A model generated the notes under the pieces. It was not told where the DNA came from. It saw only the letters and a list, made by a program, of their open reading frames with translations, and did not search any database. Below, piece by piece: positions 33,001 through 39,424 of a DNA stretch of 39,424 nt (positions within the stretch are counted from its first letter, which is position 1; the number at the start of each line of letters is the position of its first letter). The position numbers and the translations under genes were made by a program. Origin of the DNA: JBELHJ01 sp042091495 (GTDB taxonomy: Bacteria; Bacteroidota; Bacteroidia; Flavobacteriales; Flavobacteriaceae); contig JBELHJ010000020.1 of the NCBI GenBank assembly GCA_042091495.1, positions 1 through 39,424 of the forward strand. Direction: 5' to 3'.

Positions 33001-34467
33001 TTATTGTATTCCAACTAAATCACCTTTTAAATTTTTACTAGGTAAGTTTGAAGCTCCCATCAAGAAAAGATCAACCTGTCTTGCAGCTTCTCGCCCTTCA
33101 GAGATGGCCCAAACAATTAAAGACTGCCCTCTTCTCATGTCTCCTGCTGTAAAAATATTTGGTACGTTGGTCTGGTATTTTCCATATGCAGCTTTATAAT
33201 TGGAGCGACCATCTAAATGAATACCTAATTGGTCTGCAATGGTGCTCTCCGGCCCAGTAAATCCAAGAGCTAATAATGCTAAATCACATGGATATGTTTT
33301 TTCAGATCCTTCAATTTCGACAAGCTTTGGTCGTTGTCCGGGTATCATTTCCCACTCCACCTTTACAGTCTTCAATGCAATTAGCTTACCATTTTTATCT
33401 GTCACAAATTCTTTCGTATTAACCAACCAATCTCTATGACAACCTTCTTCATGGGAAGATGATGTTTTTAATTGTAATGGCCAATATGGCCATGGTGTAG
33501 TTGGAGATCTATGACCTGGCGGTTTGGGCATAATTTCAAAATTTGTTACCGATTTTGCACCTTGCCTATTTGATGTACCTACACAATCTGAGCCCGTATC
33601 GCCTCCTCCAATAACAATAACATCTTTATCTTTTGCAATAACATGATTTTCTATTTTTTGACCATGCACAACTTTGGTTTGTTGTGTAAGAAAATCCATA
33701 GCCTGAACAACACCATCTGCTTCTATACCTTTTACAGGCAAACTTCTTCTTTTTGTTGCACCTCCACACAAAACAACAGCGTCAAATGCTTTTAAATTTT
33801 CTACTTCATAGTTAACGCCAACATTGACATTAACTTCAAATAAAATTCCTTCAGCTTTTAATATGGCGACCCTTCTATCAATAATATGTTTTTCCATCTT
33901 AAAATTTGGAATACCATATCTTAACAACCCGCCTATTTCGTCGTCTCTTTCAAAAACGGTTACTAAATGCCCTGCACGATTTAATTGTTGTGCAGCAGCT
34001 AAACCAGCAGGACCTGAACCAACTACAGCAACCGTTTTACCTGTTCTGTTTTTAGGTGGTTGTGGTTTAATCCAGCCTTCTTTAAAAGCACGTTCAACAA
34101 TATTTTTCTCGATATTTTCAATAGAAATTGGATTATCAATAATACCTAGTACACATGCTTTCTCACAAGGCGCAGGACAGAGTCTTCCCGTAAACTCGGG
34201 GAAATTATTAGTTGAATGAAGAATCCAAGATGCTTTTTGCCATTCACCTTGATGGACCATATGATTAAAATCTGGTATTAAATTACCAAGAGGACAACCA
34301 CTATGACAAAACGGGATCCCACAATCCATACACCTAGACCCTTGTTCTGTAATTTCTTTATCAGATAAAGGCACAGTAAACTCATTGTAATTTTTAACAC
34401 GATGATTAACAGATACATATTGTTCATCTGCTCTTTTAAACTCTTTAAATCCTGTAACTTTTCCCAA
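33001..34467 (-). CDS. gltD: Glutamate synthase small subunit
   Basis: A 488-residue subunit passing electrons from NADPH to GltB. Cysteine clusters CMDCGIPFCHSGC (46-58) and CPAPCEKAC (97-105) bind 4Fe-4S centres. The FAD motif is AVVGSGPAGLAAA (147-159), the NADPH motif VIVIGGGDTGSDCVGTSNRQG, and the C-terminal FAD motif TAGDMRRGQSLIVWAISEGR. The start is TTG at 34467: it gives the family N-terminus (GKVTGFKEFKRADE), lies four bases after the gltB stop, and no ATG precedes the first cluster. Confidence 0.96.
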   Translation of the reverse strand: MGKVTGFKEFKRADEQYVSVNHRVKNYNEFTVPLSDKEITEQGSRCMDCGIPFCHSGCPLGNLIPDFNHMVHQGEWQKASWILHSTNNFPEFTGRLCPAPCEKACVLGIIDNPISIENIEKNIVERAFKEGWIKPQPPKNRTGKTVAVVGSGPAGLAAAQQLNRAGHLVTVFERDDEIGGLLRYGIPNFKMEKHIIDRRVAILKAEGILFEVNVNVGVNYEVENLKAFDAVVLCGGATKRRSLPVKGIEADGVVQAMDFLTQQTKVVHGQKIENHVIAKDKDVIVIGGGDTGSDCVGTSNRQGAKSVTNFEIMPKPPGHRSPTTPWPYWPLQLKTSSSHEEGCHRDWLVNTKEFVTDKNGKLIALKTVKVEWEMIPGQRPKLVEIEGSEKTYPCDLALLALGFTGPESTIADQLGIHLDGRSNYKAAYGKYQTNVPNIFTAGDMRRGQSLIVWAISEGREAARQVDLFLMGASNLPSKNLKGDLVGIQ

Positions 34468-34471
34468 AACC

Positions 34472-37400
34472 TTATATTGTTATTTCTTCAACGATTTGCT
34501 TTTCTGTCTCTAAACGCTTAAGCGCTTTTTTATACTCAACAGGCATTACTTTTACAAAATACTTGTTTGTTTTGTCCCAATCATTAAGAATAGTAGATGC
34601 CTTAATACTTGAGGTATATTTATAATGTGATAGAATCAAATTTTTCAGTTCATTTAATTCATCGGCTTCCATAGTTTCAAACTCAATGGTATCTGTATTA
34701 CACAAACCATTTATAAATTTTGAATCTGGATCATAAACATAAGCTATTCCACCGCTCATACCCGCAGCAAAATTTCTTCCAGTTTTACCCAAAACCACAA
34801 CTCTACCCCCTGTCATATACTCACAACAATGATCTCCAACTCCCTCAACTACAGCTGTAGCCCCAGAATTCCTAACAGCAAAACGCTCCCCTGCAATACC
34901 ATTAATGTAGGCTTCACCTTTAACAGCACCAAATAAGCAAACATTCCCTACAATAATATTTTCATCAGCCTTGAAAGTAGCCGCTTCTGGTTTCTTAACA
35001 ATTACTTTGGCTCCAGAAAGTCCTTTGCCTAAATAATCATTTGTATTTCCCTCAAGAGACAAGGTTATTCCAGGTGCTCCAAAAGCTCCAAAACTTTGAC
35101 CTGCAGAACCTTTAAAATTTAAGTTTAAAGTATCCTCAGGTAAACCAATAAAACCGTGTTTTTTTGATATCTCATTACTCAATATAGCGCCTAATGACCT
35201 ATTGGTGTTGTTAATATCATATTGAAGGGTAATTGATTTTTTACTATTTAGGGCCAATTGAACCGCTTTAAGAATATCTACATCAAGAACATTATCTAAA
35301 TTGTGGTCTTGTGTTTCAGTGTTACAAACAGTCATTGATTTATAACCATCTGGCCTGTGTAAAATTGCTGATAAATCTAGGCCTTTAGCTTTGTAGTGAT
35401 TTATGGCTTTGGCAGCATTAATTTTATGAGTTTGACCAACCATTTCTTTAAGAGTCCTAAAACCAAGTTGTGCCATAATTCCTCTTAATTCTTGTGCAAC
35501 AAAATAAAAGAAGTTTATCACGTGCTCTGGAGTTCCCTTAAAATTTTTCCTTAACTCCTTGTCTTGGGTTGCAATACCAACAGGACAGGTGTTTAAATGA
35601 CATTTACGCATCATGATACAACCTGAAGCCACCAATGGTGCCGTTGCAAAACCAAATTCTTCTGCACCTAGTAGGGCAGCGATTGCTACGTCTCTACCTG
35701 TTTTAAGCTGACCGTCACATTCAACAACGATTCGCGACCTCAAATCATTCATTACTAGAGTTTGCTGTGCCTCCGAAAGCCCAAGCTCCCATGGCAAACC
35801 AGCATGCTTAAGAGAAGTTAAAGGAGAAGCTCCTGTTCCTCCATCATAACCAGAAATTAAAACTACGTCAGCCTTAGCTTTAGCAACACCAGCTGCTATA
35901 GTGCCAACACCAACCTCTGATACTAATTTCACATTAATCCTAGCCTCTCTATTCGCATTTTTAAGGTCGTAAATTAATTGCGCTAAATCTTCAATAGAAT
36001 AGATATCGTGGTGCGGTGGTGGTGAAATTAAACCAACGAAAGGCGTAGAATTTCTTGCATTGGCAATCCATGGTAATACCTTTTCTCCAGGTAATTGTCC
36101 ACCCTCACCAGGCTTAGCTCCCTGAGCCATTTTGATTTGAATTTCTTTTGCATTGGTTAAATAGTGTGAGGTGACTCCAAATCGTCCAGATGCTACTTGC
36201 TTTATTGCTGAGTTTCTACTCTCTCCATTTTCACCTGTAACAAAGCGTTTACGATCCTCTCCTCCTTCACCCGAATTTGATTTACCTCCTATTCTATTCA
36301 TAGCTACGGCAAGATTCTCGTGAGCCTCACTAGAAATAGACCCGTATGACATGGCACCTGTCTTAAAATTCTTAACTATTTCTGTCCAAGGCTCTACCTC
36401 ATCAATCGGGATAGGATCCAAATTATCAAATTCAAACAATCCTCGAATTGTCATTAAATTCTCTGATTGTTCGTTTATTGCTTTTGAGTAAACATCATAA
36501 CTATGTTGATCCTCTAAACGAACAGCTTGTTGTAACTTGGCAATTGTGATGGGGTTAAACATATGGCGCTCACCATTTCGTCTCCATCGGTACTCACCAC
36601 CAATATTTAAACCTAACTTATTATTAATTTTGTTATCAGGGTAAGCATTTTTATATCTAAAACTAACTTCTTTCTCAATTTCATATAACCCCACACCTTC
36701 AATCCTAGAAGCGGTATAAGGAAAGTATTTCTCAACAAACTTTGAGTTAAATCCAACAATTTCAAAAATCTGAGATCCACGATAGGAATGTAATGTAGAA
36801 ATCCCGATTTTGTTCATGATTTTCAGTAATCCTTTTCCAATAGCTTTATTGAAATTCTCAACCGCAGCATCTTCATCCATATTTTCGATAAAGCCTTCTT
36901 TAACCTGCATTCTGATTATTTCGTTAACCATGTACGGATTTATAGCACTAGCTCCATATCCAAAAAGAGTCGCAAAGTGATGTGGCTCTCTTGGCTCAGC
37001 AGATTCTATGATAATATCAAAAAAAGAACGCTTTCTTAGTCTGTTCATTTGATGGTGAACATATGAACATGCCAACAAAGAAGGTATAGGCGCGTTTTCT
37101 TGATTCACTCCTCGATCAGATAAAATAATAATATTTACACCGCTATCAATAGCTTTTTCAACAGATGTTACAAGACGCTCCAAGGCATCTTCAAGGCCAT
37201 TTACCCCTTTTAGTTTAGGATAATGAATAAGTATGGTCTCTGCTTTAAAATGCTTAATGGATATATTTCTGATTTTTTCTAAATCGGCATTAGAAATAAC
37301 AGGATTTTGGATTTTTAATTTATGGCATTGTTCCTCTGTAATATCAAACACATTGCGATCTTGTCCCAAAGACAAACTTATATCTGTAACTATCTCTTCT

Positions 37401-38983
37401 CTAATTCCATCTAAAGGCGGATTGGTCACCTGGGCAAATAACTGTTTGAAATAATTTGATATAAGTTGTGGACGATCTGACAGCACAGCTAGTGGTGTAT
37501 CAATACCCATTGACCCCAATGCTTCTTTAGCATTTTGAGCCATTGGTGTTATTACTTCTTGAATATCTTCAATAGTATAATTAAATAACCGCTGTCTTGT
37601 TTTAACATCAATAGTCTCAATAGTGCATGTTGATTCAATATATGGAACATCTTTAAGATGTAATCTGTTAGATTTTAACCATTTTTTGTATGGTCTCTGT
37701 GAAACAATCTTGTTTTTAATTTCTTCATCGTTAACAATACGTCCCTCATTCATATCTACCAGAAACATTTTTCCTGGCTCGAGCCTCCCATGCAATTCAA
37801 CATCTTCTGGTGCTACATCAACTACACCAATCTCTGATGACATTATTAAAACCCCATCTTTTGTTAACGTATATCGTGATGGCCTTAAACCATTTCTATC
37901 AAGCAGAGCACCAATATAATCGCCATCTGTAAAAGGCACTGAGGCAGGACCATCCCAAGGCTCCATGACGCAAGCACTATAATCATAAAAAGCTCTCAAA
38001 TCTTCAGACATGGTTTGGTGCTTTTCCCAAGCTTCGGGAATCATCATCATCATAATTTCCGGAAGAGATCTTCCTGTTAGAGTGAGTAACTCAACAACCA
38101 TATCCATAGATGCAGAATCTGATTTACCTGGAAGTATTATAGGAAACAAACGATCAATTTGATCTCCAAAAAGATCAGATTTCATAATTTCTTCACGCAT
38201 TCGCATGCGCCCCACATTTCCTCTTAAAGTATTTATTTCTCCATTCTGGCATATAAATCTAAAGGGCTGAGCCAACTCCCACTTTGGCATTGTGTTGGTT
38301 GAAAACCTCTGGTGAACCAAAGCCAAACGCGTAACTAAATCAGACTGTTGAAGATCTAAATAATAATTACCAATATCCTCTGGCATAATTATACCTTTAT
38401 ATATCAATGTAGTGAGTGATAAACTTGAAATATAAAAATGCTCAGCATCAGACATTTTTGAATTCCATATAGTATGTTCTGCAATTTTTCTTGCAGCATA
38501 TAATGATGCTTTAAATTTAAACTCATCTGAAGTCTCTGATTTTGAGATAAAGACTTGTTCAATGTGAGGTTCTGATTCTAAAGCGATTTCACCAAGCTGT
38601 GTTGAATCTACAGGAACCGTTCTCCAACCAAGAACATCTAATCCCTGAGCTGCTAATTCAGATTCTAAAGTAATTTTACAAAAATCATATTGATTAGAAC
38701 GCTTAGGTAAGAATATCATCCCAACAGCATAATCTCTTGGTTGTGGTAAGTCAAACTCACATACTCTTTTAAAGAATTGATGAGGTATGTCTATAAGAAG
38801 CCCAGCACCATCACCTGTTTTACCATCTGCACTAACACCCCCTCTATGTTCAAGTTTAACTAATATCTCTAGAGCACTGTGAATGATTTGGTTAGAACGT
38901 TCTCCATTTAAATTACATATAAACCCTGCACCACAGTTTTCGTGCTCATAGTCAGACAGATACAAACCTTGATCTTTCAACAT
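34472..38983 (-). CDS. gltB: Glutamate synthase large subunit
   Basis: A 1503-residue enzyme making two glutamates from glutamine and 2-oxoglutarate. A 16-residue propeptide precedes the catalytic Cys17 of ENCGAGFICNL, which becomes the N-terminal nucleophile of the class II amidotransferase domain (to ~430). The central and FMN domains include GEGGEDRKRF, HHDIYSIEDLAQLIYDLK and SGYDGGTGASPL. The 3Fe-4S cysteines are in CIMMRKCHLNTCPVG (around 1120-1134). The C-terminal GXGXG beta-helix (GAVKGEAYINGIAGERF, GGRVVVLGKTGRNFAAGMSGG) is complete. First gene of gltBD. Confidence 0.98.
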   Translation of the reverse strand: MLKDQGLYLSDYEHENCGAGFICNLNGERSNQIIHSALEILVKLEHRGGVSADGKTGDGAGLLIDIPHQFFKRVCEFDLPQPRDYAVGMIFLPKRSNQYDFCKITLESELAAQGLDVLGWRTVPVDSTQLGEIALESEPHIEQVFISKSETSDEFKFKASLYAARKIAEHTIWNSKMSDAEHFYISSLSLTTLIYKGIIMPEDIGNYYLDLQQSDLVTRLALVHQRFSTNTMPKWELAQPFRFICQNGEINTLRGNVGRMRMREEIMKSDLFGDQIDRLFPIILPGKSDSASMDMVVELLTLTGRSLPEIMMMMIPEAWEKHQTMSEDLRAFYDYSACVMEPWDGPASVPFTDGDYIGALLDRNGLRPSRYTLTKDGVLIMSSEIGVVDVAPEDVELHGRLEPGKMFLVDMNEGRIVNDEEIKNKIVSQRPYKKWLKSNRLHLKDVPYIESTCTIETIDVKTRQRLFNYTIEDIQEVITPMAQNAKEALGSMGIDTPLAVLSDRPQLISNYFKQLFAQVTNPPLDGIREEIVTDISLSLGQDRNVFDITEEQCHKLKIQNPVISNADLEKIRNISIKHFKAETILIHYPKLKGVNGLEDALERLVTSVEKAIDSGVNIIILSDRGVNQENAPIPSLLACSYVHHQMNRLRKRSFFDIIIESAEPREPHHFATLFGYGASAINPYMVNEIIRMQVKEGFIENMDEDAAVENFNKAIGKGLLKIMNKIGISTLHSYRGSQIFEIVGFNSKFVEKYFPYTASRIEGVGLYEIEKEVSFRYKNAYPDNKINNKLGLNIGGEYRWRRNGERHMFNPITIAKLQQAVRLEDQHSYDVYSKAINEQSENLMTIRGLFEFDNLDPIPIDEVEPWTEIVKNFKTGAMSYGSISSEAHENLAVAMNRIGGKSNSGEGGEDRKRFVTGENGESRNSAIKQVASGRFGVTSHYLTNAKEIQIKMAQGAKPGEGGQLPGEKVLPWIANARNSTPFVGLISPPPHHDIYSIEDLAQLIYDLKNANREARINVKLVSEVGVGTIAAGVAKAKADVVLISGYDGGTGASPLTSLKHAGLPWELGLSEAQQTLVMNDLRSRIVVECDGQLKTGRDVAIAALLGAEEFGFATAPLVASGCIMMRKCHLNTCPVGIATQDKELRKNFKGTPEHVINFFYFVAQELRGIMAQLGFRTLKEMVGQTHKINAAKAINHYKAKGLDLSAILHRPDGYKSMTVCNTETQDHNLDNVLDVDILKAVQLALNSKKSITLQYDINNTNRSLGAILSNEISKKHGFIGLPEDTLNLNFKGSAGQSFGAFGAPGITLSLEGNTNDYLGKGLSGAKVIVKKPEAATFKADENIIVGNVCLFGAVKGEAYINGIAGERFAVRNSGATAVVEGVGDHCCEYMTGGRVVVLGKTGRNFAAGMSGGIAYVYDPDSKFINGLCNTDTIEFETMEADELNELKNLILSHYKYTSSIKASTILNDWDKTNKYFVKVMPVEYKKALKRLETEKQIVEEITI

Positions 38984-39027
38984 ATTATAGTTTTTAAATT
39001 AGTTAGACTTTTAAATAATCGAGAATG

Positions 39028-39059
39028 TAAAGTTACCTACAAGTAGGTCTTAATTCCAA
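39028..39059 (-). promoter_or_regulatory. Candidate gltB promoter
   Basis: On the minus strand TTG (39057-39059) is followed after 21 bases by TAACTTTA (39028-39035), one mismatch from TAnnTTTG. The spacer contains the inverted repeat CCTACTTGTAGG, a possible operator. It leaves a leader of about 40 bases. Confidence 0.4.
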
Positions 39060-39257
39060 TGAGTCATTTCATTTTTACTATTATTTAAATTAATGGATAA
39101 TAATTTTAGACAATTACAAAATATGTGCAATTATTTTATCAATACTTAAAAAAGTTCTCAATGCCTGAAGAATTATAATACATTTTTTTCATAAAAAACT
39201 GATTTATACCAAGATAACCTCATTAAAAGTTAACAAAAAGGATAATTTTTATAATAA

Positions 39258-39328
39258 ATTTTAATACCCCCTAAAAAAAGGGGGGTAAAATTTTTAATAT
39301 GATAAAAATTGACACATTACCCCTTTTT
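39258..39328 (+). promoter_or_regulatory. Two mutually exclusive hairpins, the second terminator-like
   Basis: Hairpin A pairs TACCCCC (39265-39271) with GGGGGTA (39281-39287), and can be extended by flanking AAATTTT/AAAATTT after a small bulge. Hairpin B pairs GGGGTAA (39282-39288) with TTACCCC (39317-39323), with AATTTTTA (39289-39296) and TAAAAATT (39303-39310) pairing inside, and ends in T5. They share the GGGGTA strand, so only one can form. This is the shape of an antiterminator/terminator switch on the plus strand, but no leader ORF or known aptamer precedes it. Confidence 0.4.
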
Positions 39329-39329
39329 A

Positions 39330-39362
39330 TTTGGTGGTTAAAAATTTAAATACATAGATTTG
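39330..39362 (+). promoter_or_regulatory. Promoter of the right-edge gene
   Basis: TTTG (39330-39333) is followed after 21 bases by TAGATTTG (39355-39362), an exact match to TAnnTTTG. It lies 24 bases before the ATG at 39387. Confidence 0.65.
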
Positions 39363-39386
39363 TCATGTAACTAAATTTTATTAATT

Positions 39387-39424
39387 ATGAAAAAATTATT
39401 TAAAGCAGTAGCATTCTTATTAAC
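39387..39424 (+). CDS. Partial gene at the right edge, probable exported protein
   Basis: An ATG opens MKKLFKAVAFLL and runs off the window. Two lysines followed by a hydrophobic stretch look like the start of a signal peptide. A consensus promoter stands just upstream. Too little is visible to name the product; its position divergent from gltBD is compatible with, but does not show, a role in nitrogen transport or regulation. Confidence 0.5.
   Translation, partial: MKKLFKAVAFLL

Larger units (their letters stand above)
38984..39386. other. Long divergent intergenic region upstream of gltB
   Basis: These 403 bases have no ORF I can support. They hold a candidate gltB promoter (39028-39059), an extended pair of competing hairpins (39258-39328), and a good promoter for the plus-strand gene at the right edge (39330-39362). 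The stretch 39060-39250 is plain AT-rich sequence in which I see nothing definite. Confidence 0.6.

Noticed and set aside
33824..34219. 131-codon plus-strand ORF inside gltD
   Set aside because: It is the antisense frame of a well-conserved gene and shows no domain or promoter of its own; the same applies to other ORFs opposite rlmN, rsgA, leuC, ilvD and gltB.

Overview
The window is AT-rich chromosomal DNA from a member of the Bacteroidetes, most likely a marine Flavobacteriaceae. This rests on secreted proteins with type IX secretion (Por) C-terminal tails, a gldA gliding-motility gene, promoter-like TTG-N(19-21)-TAnnTTTG motifs, the near absence of Shine-Dalgarno sequences, and family versions typical of flavobacteria (DAHP synthase-chorismate mutase fusion, short LeuA, class II IlvC). 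I see no tRNA, rRNA, insertion sequence, CRISPR array or phage gene.

Layout. Bases 1-4600 hold a frameshifted remnant of a T9SS-secreted protein, a phosphodiesterase-TPR-sulfotransferase fusion preceded by an overlapping 50-residue gene, and an intact T9SS-exported protein. Bases 4600-9800 are housekeeping genes on the minus strand: rlmN, queA, aroA, a mazG-like gene, dtd and rsgA. A small secreted protein of unknown function follows. Bases 10400-14450 are an aromatic amino acid operon (pheA, aminotransferase, tyrA, DAHP synthase-chorismate mutase). gldA diverges from it. Next come metX and metY behind a SAM-I riboswitch, then an unknown 516-residue helical protein. leuACDB reads on the plus strand. 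After a DUF481 remnant and a formylglycine-generating-enzyme lipoprotein come ilvDBNCA and gltBD on the minus strand. A signal-peptide gene runs off the right edge.

The stretch from 10 to 39 kb is an amino acid biosynthesis island. Glutamate synthase supplies the amino donor. The ilv and leu operons together make isoleucine, valine and leucine. The aro/phe/tyr operon makes aromatic amino acids, and metXY makes homocysteine.

The most interesting element is the leader of the aromatic operon. It encodes a 27-residue peptide with nine aromatic residues among eleven (Tyr, Phe, Trp). It is followed by two mutually exclusive RNA hairpins, the later one ending in a U9 tract directly against the pheA start codon. 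This is the architecture of ribosome-mediated transcription attenuation, as in enterobacterial pheA, here in a flavobacterium. About 3.5 kb away, metYX carries a SAM-I riboswitch with its own terminator, so neighbouring operons use two unrelated RNA switches. A second pair of competing hairpins of unknown role lies at 39258-39328.
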